The position numbers and the translations under genes were made by a program. The notes beneath the pieces were generated by a model that saw only the letters and a list, made by a program, of their open reading frames with translations, was not told where the DNA came from and made no database searches. 64,000 nucleotides of DNA. Source: Phaeoceros laevis. Its lineage: Eukaryota > Anthocerotophyta > Anthocerotopsida > Notothyladales. Below are positions 12,577-23,997 of this stretch, in pieces (position 1 is the stretch's first letter; each line of letters opens with the position of its first letter). The DNA is taken from contig JBNGIQ010007706.1 of the NCBI GenBank assembly GCA_049999765.1, forward strand, positions 1 through 64,000, read 5' to 3'.

Positions 12577-12845
12577 TGCAAGAGGGCAGGGAGCTTCACT
12601 AACAGATTGTCAAAGAGGACTGCTGGACGGTGTAGTGGTGGGCACCTGCCTGGTGGGCATGTGTAGAAAATGCAAGAGGGCAGGGAGCTTCACTAGCGGA
12701 TTTTCAAAGAGGACTACTGGATGGTGTAGTTGTGGGCACCTGCAGATTGTCAAAGAGGACTGCTGGATGGTGTAGTGGTGGGCACCTGCNNNNNNNNNNA
12801 CTGCTGGATGGTGTAGTGGTGGGCACCTGCCTGGTGGGCATGTGT
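12577..12845 (+). repeat. Tandem repeat inside a PPR motif, spanning a gap
   Basis: At least four copies of a unit around GGTGTAGTGGTGGGCACCTG occur, some preceded by GATTGTCAAAGAGGACTGCT and followed by CTGGTGGGCATGTGTA. A 10-N gap sits at the junction of two copies. In the frame of the following PPR remnant the unit reads like DGVVVGTCLVGMC, a drifted form of the usual PPR stretch VVVGTSLVDMY. The array therefore looks like an expansion within one PPR repeat. Confidence 0.8.
12790..12799. other. Assembly gap (10 N)
   Basis: Ten N between two near-identical repeat units. Copy number in the array is therefore uncertain. Confidence 0.98.
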
Positions 12846-14335
12846 ACAAAATGTGGGCACCTTAAAGATGCGCTCCTTTTTCACAGCATGCACTGGACAG
12901 GGAAACCAGATGTCTTCATGTGGTCTTCTATGCGGGATGCACGCAGAGTTTTTGATAGTAGGTCCACAAGGCGTGAAGACTGTGTGTGGACTGCGTGGGT
13001 GAAGGCCGTGAGGCCAGTACAAGCTGATGGAAGGCTGCATCCTAACTGACAATTCCATCAAGCCTGCGAGAAGCCGGCGAGGAGGTCACGCCAAAGCTGT
13101 AAAGGGCTGTGAGAAGGGTACTTGTAGGAGGACGTACCCAGAGTATACGGCTGTGGGTTTCAAGGAGGTGATCAAGGTTGCAAGAGATGAAGGACCTGTT
13201 CGCCAGGGTGGCCAGGCCAGATGCCTTCTCTTGGATGCGAGGCTCAAATGCGAAACCTGACGGGCACGTGTTTGTGGCAGCCCTCCACACTTATGCACGA
13301 GCTGCAGACATAGAATCATGGAGGCAAGTGCATGATGATGTGTTGGAGGGTGACGTCCAAGGGAAGGAAGGTTGGAGGATGCACGCAGCGTTTTTAACAG
13401 TTTGGCCACGAGGGATGTCGTGACCTGGAATGCCATGATAGCTGGGTGTGCGAAATGTGGCAAGTTGGAAGATGCATGCAGAGTGGTTGATGATTTTCAG
13501 AGGGTTCTCGACAGTTTGCCAACATACAATGTAGTGACATGGAATGCCATGTCATCGGGGCATCGTGCAAGAGGGCCGACAGTTTTTTAAGGTCATGGTG
13601 GAAGAATGCAACACCATGCCCCTGATAGGATAAGGTTGCATGCCATTCCTACAGGCGGAAGTTTTTCAACAAAATGCCTCAAAACGATGTGGAATGCCTT
13701 GCTAAATTGCTATGCTGAATACAGTGATGGCCAAGCGGCAATGCTGTTCTTCCTGGAGATGCAACAGCAAGGAGTTGAGCCTGAAGACTACGGTCTTATA
13801 CCCACTGCTCAACATTACAACTGCATGGTAGACCTTTTTGGCCGCTCTGGCCACCTAGATGAGGCAGACAACATATTGAAAACCATGCCGCCTGACCACA
13901 ATGTTGTGGCGTGGATGTCTTTGTTGGCTGCCCGCAAAAGCCATGGCCAAGACCTGCATTGAAGTGCACAACAACGTGCAGCAGTTCACACTGGACGAAG
14001 ACAGAGCTGATGTATCTGAAGTTGAGGAATGTGAATTCGACTCTAAAAGGGGAAGGTGGCCATGTCCCACACACAGAGTTGGTACTGAAGGCAGTCCCTG
14101 AAGATGTGTTATGTGGATATGCTGAGAAACTGCCTTGGCCTATGGCCTTCTACATACTCCAGACGGCACAATTCTCTTGGTCACCAAGAATCATTGGATG
14201 TGTAATGACTGCCACAGCGGAACTAAGATCATAACGAGAATGGAGAAGCATGATTATAGGACGAGATGCCACCGCTTAGACCCCAGGCCCTTACATTGTA
14301 TGCAAGGGCACAGCATGCAGGCTTGATTTCAGCAA
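12800..14335 (+). pseudogene. PPR-DYW pseudogene
   Basis: PPR pieces appear in shifting frames: GTCLVGMCTKCGHLKDALLF, DARRVFDS, MEDARSVFNSLATRDVVTWN, NAMIAGCAKCGKLEDACRV, NVVTWNAMSSG, then HYNCMVDLFGRSGHLDEADN and the E1-like NVVAWMSLLAARK near 13.9 kb. A DYW-deaminase core follows: GYAEKLP near 14.12 kb, then in another frame AYGLLHTPDG, MCNDCHSGTKIITRM (the CxxCH zinc site) and, after one more shift, RDATA just before a stop. The final DYW tripeptide is not found. The order of parts shows a former full PLS-E-DYW editing factor. Confidence 0.85.
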
Positions 14336-15599
14336 ACCATGTTTCCTCAAACCTTGTGCATTTGCTAGCGGTTTAGTTCCCCAGCAGGACAGGCACCTGT
14401 TTTCAAGGACTGTTAAAGAAGACTACTTGAAGGTCCCAACATGGACTGTGTTCATGCTGGTGCTATACAACAGCAGCTGCTCTCTTCCTAACCACCAGTA
14501 CACAACACTGTGTACACAACTGATTAGAGGGTGACAGTACAAACACGAGCTATACAACAATATAGGTAGCTTCACATTTCCAAATTCCGTGTGCACACTT
14601 CTTTTCAATTACAATATGTCATGCCCCTCATGCTTGGAGTTACGACTCCAAGATGATATGCTGTTTCTATGATGCACGTACTTCCTACACTTGCTTAGTT
14701 GGCCTGCTCTCGTTACTTACATTGCTCTTGTTTTCTTTGACCACGTTATACTCTGCTACTTAGCTATGCTAGACACCTTGCTTCACGCTCTTTTTACGCC
14801 GACGCAACATGCCCTTGCTATAGGCTGACACACGGAGGTTGCATGCCCCTGATACCCCTGATAGGAAGAGGTTGCATGCCATTCCTACCAAGAGGCTACA
14901 TGCCCCTGACACAAAGAGGCTGCATGCCCCTGATAGGAAGAGATATGCTACTCATATGCCACTCAAAAATGTCTATATTACAAGACTGGCCTCAACTGGT
15001 TGCACCATTTCCTTCATCACAGCCACGAATGATACCCAACAACCTCTTGTAAACGTCCTAGGCCAACATTCCACCTTCACAGCTTCAGATGTATTGGCAC
15101 GGTACAGTCATGCAAGATATAGTCATGCAGTCCGTGCACTGTCTTCAAAACCTGCCAGCAGGCTTGTAGCACTGTCCCAACGACCTACAAAACTGGCCAT
15201 GAGCAGTCCACGATACCACATCAGTTTGTAAATTTCTTATACCACATCAGGTTGTAAATTTCTACCTACAGATATGGCCATGACCAGTTCACGATACCAC
15301 ATCACATGCTAGTGACGAAGACATAAATTCGTAACATTGTCAACACGCAGCCACTTCAATATTTACAAAATGCTATGCCTGATAACATTCATTGAAGCAC
15401 GCATGCTTTCAAATGCAGTGCCAAAGCGCAGGCGCTCTCATTTTCAATACTAAACATCCATACTCGTACTGCAAGAGATTGTCCATATTCTTTCACATAT
15501 TCTTTCAGTCAATCATATTCATTATTGTAAAAGGAACATAATAATATAAATGTTTGAGTTCTGAATAGTTCAATAAGATAATGATAAAGGTTATTTCAA
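14336..15599. other. Gene-free stretch with repeats
   Basis: No gene is supported. It holds a degenerate repeat array at 14839-14947 and a two-copy repeat around 15190-15300 (units with CGATACCACATCA and TTGTAAATTTCT). Confidence 0.55.
14839..14947 (+). repeat. Degenerate tandem repeat shared with the PPR pseudogene
   Basis: Units built on GCATGCCCCTGATAGGAAGA recur about four times. A single diverged version lies 1.2 kb upstream inside the PPR pseudogene (about 13613-13660), sharing ATGCCCCTGATAGGA and TTGCATGCCATTCCTAC. In one frame the array reads as repeated HAPDRKR and RLHAIPT peptides. It sits in a 130-codon open frame (14839-15231) that I do not accept as a gene. Confidence 0.75.
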
Positions 15600-15835
15600 T
15601 GACGGCATCGCAAGCCAACCATAGCTAAGCCATCCTCTCACTTTAGAGAACGATGGTGGCTTCCCTAGTTCAACCTGGGAGCCAGGCACAATGGGATGAT
15701 CGGCGGCATGTAATCTTGAAATAAACTTTCCTGTACCCGTTAGCCGACGGGTGCCCGCTTATGGGCAAGGGGGGATCCTGATTGGAACCGTGTCAACCTC
15801 CTCAAATACAATCACATCACATCACATATGTGTGA
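15600..15835 (+). mobile_element. SINE-like retroposon with ATCAC tail
   Basis: The 3' end reads CCTCCTCAAATA followed by an ATCAC tandem tail. The core CGGGTGCCC...GGGCAAGGGGGGA is shared with an independent copy at 45900-45997 on the other strand, so it is a dispersed element. Near the presumed 5' end are TAGCTAAGCCA (15622; A-box consensus TRGYNNARNNG, 10 of 11) and AGTTCAACCTG (15666; weak B box), spaced as in a tRNA-type pol III promoter. The exact 5' boundary and target duplication were not found. The promoter reading is inference. Confidence 0.55.
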
Positions 15836-15879
15836 GTTGTGACCAGCTCATTTCATCCATCAGACATTGGTACTCAATC

Positions 15880-17900
15880 ATGGTGAATCAGATTACATCA
15901 TGAGTAGTGATGCACATTACAAGTTGAGCACTAACTAGAACGAGAAGCAAATTTGCAAACCATGCAAAAATTTTGTTGGTAAAAATAATATCCCAAAGTA
16001 ACTCCAGACAGCAAACACACGTTGCTTTTACACAGATAAGACAATTATCATTTGAGGGAGCATATTCCATGAAGAGTAGCATCATAAATGTAACCAACAA
16101 GATCCAATAAGGTCAAATCACGAAGTAACGAAAATAACCAATTCCAAGGTTGCAAAGATTTGTTCAAATGTTACCACGTCTATCTCGCTAAGAGCTTGCA
16201 CTAAGTAAAGAGACCAAAGAATTTGATCAACATTACGCATGTGATTCCAAAATGTCTCTAAAGGAACAACCATTAAATTAGAACGCCTCACACCCACAAC
16301 CTTTATGGCAATTTTCAACTTGAGAATTTGGTGAGTGCTGATGCCAAGAAATACTAACAAGTCTCCGTAGGGCTCCACAAAGAAATCTATTCAACACCAT
16401 GTTCCTCCGCAATAAGCTCACGCATTTGAGTCGACTTGCGGATCTTAGAAATAACTTTCATTGCATGTTCAATAACGGTTACCGCGGTTATTGAACCCCT
16501 CAAATAGTCACACACACACACCCCACGATACTCTTGGTTAGAAGGTTGGTTTGATGCGCGAGGCATCCATGGCCAATACGCATTGTAGAATGTGGCTCAT
16601 GTCACGATGTGGCATTCGACATCGTGCTGCAGGTGGTTTCTGATGTGAACAAGGTTGTGTGCCCAGGTGCTGTGTTTCTTACGTTGTTTCTTGTAGCGTT
16701 GGTAAGATAGTCTTTTAATGCCGCCAAACCCGGCGCACCGTCGTTCGACGGCGCTTCGGCCAGTAAGTGAGAGAGTAGGTAGATTAAGTCCCGCTTTCGC
16801 TCCCGGCATTGGCAGTCTTTAGCCAATTCCTAACTTAAGTGACGCTGCTGCCTTCTCGGCACACAGCGGAATTCTTCGATGTTGCAAGCTTCCATTGTCA
16901 ATTTCGTTTGATCATTTTGGGCAACTGTGCTAGACTCAATTCCTGTTCATAGGAATTTCCTTACTCCGCATTCTTCGTTGCGCATGAATCTTATAAACAG
17001 CCAGTGTTTTTCATGGATATATGCAAGTGGTTTTCTGTTCGATGGTAGCATGGTTGCTTGTGGCCAAGGGTTCAAGATGCAGAAGGCCTTCAGCGATGCC
17101 TTACAACCCGACACATATCAGCACGACACTCAAGGCAATACGCCAAAACTTCTTATACGGCCCGCCACTATCCATCATACATCCATGTACATTACCACTG
17201 TATTCTTCCTTGCAAAGTGTGATAGCCTTTGAAATCGTCCAAGACCTGCATTCTTGTCTTTGTAACAAAACGAGGTTGCAAGCTCAACAAATGATGCTTG
17301 CGATAATCATCAACAGCAATCCAAGGTATACAATTCTGAATGGCCACATTCTTCCAACTATCTGTGGCCAAAGTGATGACATTACACTCATTAAGCTTGG
17401 CTAATGACACCCCAGAATCCACCTTGTTCAAAAGAGACTGCCCATCCGCAGACCCTGATGAAGCTTGGATTTATGACAAAGGCAAACGGAATGTTACAAG
17501 TGAGGAGTACCAACATGAGGAAATGATGGATTGTGCCATTCTTACTAGATGTCATATTACGATTCTTAAATTGCATGTTGCTTTTCTAAAATCAGGAACT
17601 CGAGGACATTTAGAAACCAACACTGTGTGTGTACTCCTCTGACCTGATCCTACTTCAGATTCTCGATTGCACCGCTTCAAGTGCGGACGTGCTTCGTGGC
17701 TTGTTTCGGTCATCAGCGAAGTGTTCCACAAATTCTTTTTCATCTACACTGATATCCTTCGGGACGTCGGAAGACGTGTTTCCATCCTCTTTGCATGAGG
17801 TTGGACATGACTTGAATAAATGTTATATTGTGCCATTTTCCGGTGAGTCTCCCAAGCCTGGTGTACAAGGACCCATGGAACAACCGATTACAATGAGCAA
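15880..17900 (-). mobile_element. Decayed hAT-like DNA transposon
   Basis: Minus-strand fragments resemble the first half of a hAT/DUF659-type transposase: PFAFVINPSFIRVCGW near 17.5 kb, then ITLATDSWKNVAIQNCIPWI and AVDDYRKHHLLSL near 17.3-17.4 kb (usual form: the first acidic residue in 'L..D.W'). Between and after these the frames are full of stops. Further down (16378-16118) lies an unassigned frame. A CA-tailed repeat has inserted at 16.49-16.53 kb. No terminal repeats were recognised, so the limits are approximate and the superfamily call is tentative. Confidence 0.4.
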
Positions 17901-19066
17901 AAGATCACTTTAGAAGTAACAAGGAAGTGCATACTTATGGGGTGTTGAAAGCAGTATTAATAAATATGAGCATCCTAATTAGTTCTAGCTTTTAAGTTAA
18001 GCTTCATAATGAAGAAAAAGGTTCCCACTAATAATAAAGAGGGAGCTAGAATAAGATAATGGGTTATAAGAAGGGGAATAAGTGAAACTGGGCTAGATTA
18101 CATGGGCAGACCAAATGAAGAATAGAATAACAAACCCATGGTGAGATAATAGGTGGGGAGAAATTCAAACCGAGAAATTAGGGAAACTGGGATAATATTT
18201 ATAAATAGCGGAAAGCAATGACAAAATAGGCGGATTGGAAAGAGAGGATGCAGTTGGCATGGAAGAAAAGTATGAGAGACAAAGGTAGAACTTAGAACTA
18301 TGAAGAAATAGGGGAGAGAGTCCGACAGACCAAGTTAGAAATATGAAGAAATAGGGGAGAATTAAAGAAGTAAGCAATTAATTTAAACAACAGACAAGAA
18401 AGTCATATTGTGGGACGGGTAAATAATAAATAGTAGCAACGATAACAATGATAAAATAGTAACCACTTGGTGGCTTAGGAGGGTAAGAAGGATGACATCG
18501 CCCATGGGCGGCGAACTGGACAGGTCCCCGGCGGTTCATTGCCGGCACTCTGGCCAAATCAGCCGGAAGGTTTCCTGAGGCCAGCTCGGCACCACAGAGG
18601 GCGGCGGCACGTGGTGGGCCCCACTATCTCACTTCTTGTGGCCTGGCTCTTCCCGGTAGCCAGCCGACAATGACGCCGACCTCTTACTAAGAAGTTCAGA
18701 ATATCAACAAGTCGTTGAATTATGGTCCACACATACATATCTAATACAGTACAGCTCTTTTATGAAGTGCAATATCCAAGGCTGTCCATAATCAATGTTT
18801 TGGAACAAGCTGCCGGGCAGCATTACAAATTTACACAAAACTACCTCTTCTACCAGTTTCTGAATAGTTTCATCAAAGTCTGATACTCTAGAAAGCAATG
18901 CACCAACGTACCCATGGCAAAGTGTCTTACCCATTGTCACGACTACGTAGTTATGCTTAAAAGTGAATACACGATGTCGTTAATCAGAGTAAATGGCGAT
19001 GTGCACCGACTCAGTAAACAAAGAGAAAACATCTGGACGATGAACCTGCGAGGACATGGAAACACA
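17901..19066. other. Gene-free stretch downstream of PHT1
   Basis: AT-rich to about 18.45 kb, then a GC-rich 200 bp (18.48-18.68 kb) that resembles nothing I know. The part nearest 19.06 kb presumably holds the 3' UTR of the phosphate transporter. Confidence 0.5.
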
Positions 19067-20731
19067 TCACAGATCTGGGCTCCCTACGGCCCGGACAGCT
19101 CCACCTTTCTGCTGAGCAGCCGCTTCCTCGTCCTCCCCTGACAAGTCTTCCAATGACCTGTTTTTGGTTTCCGGAATGAAGATCAAAGTGCATAGAAGTC
19201 CAACAGCATTGGTGATAGCCAGGATAAGCAAAGAATATCTCACGCCAATGCCCTTGGGATAGCCAGCTTCAGGCTTTTTGGGGTCCTGGCTAGCGTACAA
19301 GAATCCAAACGCTCCGACGATTGCTCCTGCCTTCCCTGCTGCCGCTGAAATACCATGGCAGGTTGACCTGAGCCGGGCAGGAAACAGCTCCGCTGGCAGA
19401 ATGAAGGTGGTAGCGTTGGGGCCAAAGTTGGCGAAGAAGAAAGTGAGCGCGTAAAAGATGATGAAAGCGATGTGGTTGCCTCCACAGTACTTACTCGAGT
19501 CGTTCAGGCAAACTGTTCCTCGCAAGTTGTAGTAGTCCAGGGCGAGAATGAACATAAATAGTGTCATGAAGGCAAAGCCCACCACCTGAATGATCCATCT
19601 TCCCAAACTGTCCACGAAGGCCACAGTGAACCAGTAGCCTGGTACAGTGGAGCACAGGGCAAGCAGGGCCTGTGCTCTACTCACTCTGTAGGTCTCCTCC
19701 AAGGCACTCATCTTCTTGCCAGCTGGCAGCCATCCCACGGCGGTGAACACATCCTTCTGAAACAAATTTTGACTATAGAAGGCGACGTCGAGGAGGAACC
19801 AGGTTGACGTAGTACCAATGAGGTGGCGCCCGTGCCTCCTCACAAACTCTGCCGAGAACAGTCCGTACTGCGGTTGCCTTTGCTTGGGTGCCTCTTGCTC
19901 AGCCAGCTCCCCTTTCCTGCTATCATAACCAGCGTCAGCGTCAAACTTCACCTCCAGCACCCTCTCCATGTCCGCAGCCGCCTGCTTGTGGTTCCCTTCC
20001 ACCAAGGCAGTGTAACGTGCTGTCTCGGGCATCTTCATCCTGTAGTAGTAGGTTAAAGCTGCAGGCAGTGCACCGAACATAAAGACAATCCTCCAGACGA
20101 AGTCGGCCTGCGGAGGGGTGGAGCCAACCGGGTCATATTGGAAAGCCCTCCGAGGGTACGCGCCCTTGAAGGCTGCAGACACGATGATGGTCACAGCTCC
20201 ACCAGCCAGAATTCCTACGCCCTGCATGGCAAACACGGCGGCAATGAAAGCACCCCTGGTCTTCTTGTTGGCGTACTCGGACATGATGGTGGCTGACAGA
20301 GGATAATCTCCACCGATGCCGAACCCAAGCCAGAAGCGGAAGAAGCAGAGAGTCCACATGACAGACTTTGCCGTGTGGCCGAAGGAGAGGCCTGAGGCCA
20401 CGGAGCAGATGATCATGATCATCAGCGTGAGCCCGTACACCTTCTTCCTCCCCATCTTGTCTCCCAGCCATCCGAAGAAGAGCTGGCCGGCCAAGGTCCC
20501 GCACAACGCCACACCATTCACAGCGGCGTTCACGTTCACAGGCAGGGCTCCGGGCTTGCCCGTTGACGGATCATAGTAGTACAGCCTGCCTAGGAGCCTG
20601 GTGAGCAGGGAGATGCAGAAGAGATCGTAGGCATCGGTGAAGAAGCCCATCCCCGCGATGATGATCGTGGTGAAGTGATACCATTGCGTCTTGGCCTGAT
20701 CCAAGGCGTTGAGCACCTGATTGGACGGCAT
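19067..20731 (-). CDS. PHT1: High-affinity inorganic phosphate:H+ symporter, PHT1 family
   Basis: A 554-residue single-exon major facilitator protein that imports phosphate with protons across the plasma membrane. Visible marks are the PHT1 signature [13 protein letters not shown] in TM4, [15 protein letters not shown] in TM1 with its two aspartates, [14 protein letters not shown] (the MFS loop motif), the long hydrophilic loop between TM6 and TM7 (about residues 225-315), [14 protein letters not shown] in TM7 and [20 protein letters not shown] in TM10-11. Length is normal for the family (about 520-570 aa). The start is the first ATG after an upstream stop. Absence of introns is common in PHT1 genes. 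Two P1BS-like sites and a TATA box lie upstream, fitting induction by phosphate starvation. The exact paralogue cannot be assigned. Confidence 0.97.
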   Translation of the reverse strand: MPSNQVLNALDQAKTQWYHFTTIIIAGMGFFTDAYDLFCISLLTRLLGRLYYYDPSTGKPGALPVNVNAAVNGVALCGTLAGQLFFGWLGDKMGRKKVYGLTLMIMIICSVASGLSFGHTAKSVMWTLCFFRFWLGFGIGGDYPLSATIMSEYANKKTRGAFIAAVFAMQGVGILAGGAVTIIVSAAFKGAYPRRAFQYDPVGSTPPQADFVWRIVFMFGALPAALTYYYRMKMPETARYTALVEGNHKQAAADMERVLEVKFDADAGYDSRKGELAEQEAPKQRQPQYGLFSAEFVRRHGRHLIGTTSTWFLLDVAFYSQNLFQKDVFTAVGWLPAGKKMSALEETYRVSRAQALLALCSTVPGYWFTVAFVDSLGRWIIQVVGFAFMTLFMFILALDYYNLRGTVCLNDSSKYCGGNHIAFIIFYALTFFFANFGPNATTFILPAELFPARLRSTCHGISAAAGKAGAIVGAFGFLYASQDPKKPEAGYPKGIGVRYSLLILAITNAVGLLCTLIFIPETKNRSLEDLSGEDEEAAAQQKGGAVRAVGSPDL

Positions 20732-21391
20732 CTTGTCCGCAGAAGCAGCACCCGCAGAGGTCTCTCAACAGAAAAATTTCCTCCTCACAGTCCACTCCAC
20801 ATCTGCAGACACAACCACCACCACCTGTGAGGAAATCAGCTCCCGGTCTCGGCTGCACCACCTTACCTACCACGCAGACCTAGCTTCGGCCAAAAAAAAA
20901 AAAAGCGAGCGCAAGCCGGCACTTGAATTCACGAAAAACCGCATCACAGGCGCTCCAAGTTACAATCCCCGCCCCTCTCCTGAGGAAACAGCAGCATGCA
21001 ACAGCCAGATGCAAATTCCTGCACACCGGTACCTCTGCAGCAAGAGCTCCGCTGCCACAGCAACGGCATCCTCACAGCAGAAACAGCTGGCGACAGAATC
21101 GCACCAGCAGCAAAGGCCTCTCACGAATCACAGCAGGCAGGAAGAACTTTCAGCGCAGCTGGCATTCCAAGGACTTTCGAAAGAATGCAGCGGACAGCAG
21201 CAGCAGTCCGCCAACCGAATCAGTAGGGCAGGTTCTGGAAGCTGGCTTCGAGGAGCCGGTACCTCAAAGCGGAGCGAACAGGAGCGCAGGAGCCCGAGGC
21301 AGACGCGTGCACCGAGGACTGAAGCCTCCCTCCCGTCCAGCCTTGTCGAGGACCTGCAGCACTGCGAGGGACCTACTACAGCCCCGTCGGG

Positions 21392-21398
21392 CTATATA
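21392..21398 (-). promoter_or_regulatory. Candidate TATA box of PHT1
   Basis: On the minus strand this reads TATATAG, about 660 bp upstream of the PHT1 ATG, in an otherwise GC-rich leader. It would give a long 5' UTR, or one with an intron. No transcript evidence is available. Confidence 0.4.
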
Positions 21399-21499
21399 CC
21401 GTAGTGGTGAGGTAGCTTCCGGTGAGCCCCAGTTGTGACCTACCCCTGCTGCTGCCGCCGACTAAGTCGGGCCCGTCCCTTCGCACCGGCAAAGTCACG

Positions 21500-21507
21500 G
21501 CATATTC
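21500..21507. promoter_or_regulatory. P1BS-like phosphate-starvation element
   Basis: GCATATTC matches the palindromic consensus GNATATNC bound by PHR1/PSR1-type MYB factors. It lies about 100 bp upstream of the candidate TATA box of the phosphate transporter. Confidence 0.5.
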
Positions 21508-21839
21508 GTACGCATATTACTTGCTTATCCGGCAGTGGGGCATCGGTAGGCCGCCATTTGCGCCCGCCTTGCCCTCCGATCGCTGATCTCCTACAGTGTG
21601 AGATCCCCTACAGTGTGAGAGATACTTGGCACCCTTAGCTTACGGGTGGTTTTTACCCTTAGCTCGTTATTAAATCCTTTGCCTTCCACCTCTTAGTCGA
21701 GCTTTCCCTGTGGGTGAAGACTCGATCTCGATCCGGATCCACGATTCGATGTTCCCTTCGATATCCAGCATGTTGGCCGCGAAAGGCTAGAGCGCCAGCC
21801 CACGTGTGACCTACTGACTTGCCAGCACTGAAATGCCGC

Positions 21840-21847
21840 GTATATTC
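21840..21847. promoter_or_regulatory. Second P1BS-like element
   Basis: GTATATTC matches GNATATNC, 340 bp further upstream of PHT1. One such match is expected by chance about every 4 kb, so two in 350 bp upstream of a PHT1 gene is suggestive. Confidence 0.45.
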
Positions 21848-21899
21848 TGCCCGGGGCGGTTTACCACGTGGAGGCCTTTTCTGGTCCCGGTCGGTACTA

Positions 21900-23997
21900 A
21901 GTATTCGGTTCTTCACTTGTTGTTTTCTTGATCTTTTTTCAACCCACTAGTGTACAGCTATTCCCCGACATGCTCGTTTGACTTTGGCACTCCAGGCACT
22001 GGCACTAGTGGCCCTTGCAGGATCCTACTTGTAGCCATCCTGCCAGCCTGACACCCACCTCAAGCAGTTCTCAAGTGCTGAATCCAAATATGGAACTACA
22101 AGTTGTTCCGAGAGGCCGATTGTTTTTTTTCCCTGAACTCGGGGTCATAATTCTACTTTTCGGCGTCCCCTCGGCATTTGTATCTTTTTCTAGTCCAGAA
22201 TGTTTGCAAATGCTTGCTTATCTCCTTGCTGGCACACACTAAGGACTTGTGGTTAAGAGTGCAATAACAACGTGTCTTTGCCGGTATTCATTCACAATTT
22301 CACATGTGTAAGCTTTGTATCCATTAATATTGTATTCCACGGCTGCTACTTCTCAGTATGCATAAGCATTCATAATTTCATGCTTGGTCCACTCTGTCCA
22401 CTCTACATAAAATGTATTGTCTATTGGATGAGACATCTTGGAGTCTTGGAGGAAGTTACTATCAATATATCTTTGGGGCTCCAAACATCAACCTCAAGCA
22501 TCCATTTTCTTCCTTGGGAACTCTCACAAGTCCCTTGGCTTGGAAGTTCCCTTTCACTTTAAGTTCCCTTCACTTTGAAGTTCTTCTTCCCCCTCCCCAC
22601 CACCATCTCTATTAAATGTTTGGTTGTCACTTGGAACTGGTTCCTGCCCCCAAGGGCGGCCAGTAAGCAAGGCGCTTGGCCTTTCTAGTCTTCATATTTG
22701 ATGTTGGATGATGCCACTCAATGATCGCAATGACGGAAATGGCCGGCAGCCGGCTGCTACTCAGAACCCATGCTTTTGTCCGTCTATATTGCACCGCATG
22801 CCATCCACGATTGATTCTTAATGTGCAAGTCGGACAGGTAGGCGCATAATGAGATCTCATCAGGTGGTGCTCAGTGTGCGGACAACCACATTCCAACGAA
22901 AGCAGAATCTTTAAGTGGAGCTACGGTCCATGTGTCCACGTAGACAAAAGTATCACCAAAGTACCGCAGGGACTTACTTGGGATCCTTGTTGACTGACCC
23001 CAAGGTCCCCAACTGACAAAAGAATAATCAGCCTTCCAAGTTCCATGTTTCACATCTGAGGGAAGGAAGGAAGGGGATTCTATTGTGATTGAGCGGGTAC
23101 TTGCGCACCACACATGTGACAAATGGAGAATCTTGCTGCAACGAGAGGGAGAATCTTGCTCAGCAGGTGCAAGGTGCAAGTAGCGTATAACATGGAACTG
23201 TAGTTGTGCTCTGGGATCTGATCTGTGAAACATACCCTCCTACTACCAATCCAATTTTCCGGCACATTCGACTGCTTTGTGCGCGTTGGGTGTAAGTTTG
23301 TAGTCTCAGGTCTTATCCGTGAATATTTGAATACCCTCCAGGCATAGACTCACTGCATGCCAGTCGCGGTATCAGCTATCCATCTAGAAGGCTGCAAACA
23401 GCCAGGTGACATCGCTTGCGTTCAGCACCGGATGAACAAGCCTTTCGCACATGCACCAGAAACGCGGGTGGAGAGATGGTACCCAACATGCAATTTGCCA
23501 AACGATTGATCAGTTCGACAGAACTTTACCTCAATCTGGCACGTCAAATCCTGAATGGCAAGCTAGCAGTGGGTGCAATCTTGATGTCATACAGCAAACA
23601 GCGGCTTCAATATAATTTCTAGCGCCATCAGCCGACCAAGATCGTGATACAACCACGAATACAGGACATATAGAGCAACTACACAACCTCTCGTGCACGT
23701 AGTTTGTAAGTCCGACGCCAAGAAGCAAGATTTGGTGAACGAAAAAGGCATCTCCATCGTTTCTTCGCTTACATATGCACTCCAGCAAGCTGCCTTCACA
23801 TGCTCACCATGCGCTAGGGTACTGCGATATTCCAAGGTTTCCTGGCTAGGACAATCTTTCTTCTGCTGTCCATTCAGTGAGACAAGGTTTAGGGTGGTTC
23901 TCAGCAAACCAACAACACTGAAGGCGAGGTGATAATGACAATTCAGCCCAACTTCCTGCCATGCTCATTTTCCAGCATCCATAAGATTCAACAGTCC
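21900..23997. other. Intergenic stretch between PHT1 and LSM3
   Basis: No gene is supported. Frames on both strands are short and unlike any family. The right end should contain the LSM3 3' UTR. Confidence 0.5.

Noticed and set aside
14839-15231. 130-codon open frame with HAPDRKR repeats
   Set aside because: Its repeat part is a DNA-level array also found inside a PPR pseudogene, and the rest has no conserved look.
20721-21438. Long frames (227 and 171 codons) upstream of PHT1
   Set aside because: They are antisense to the GC/GCA-rich PHT1 leader, overlap each other in different frames and have no family match.
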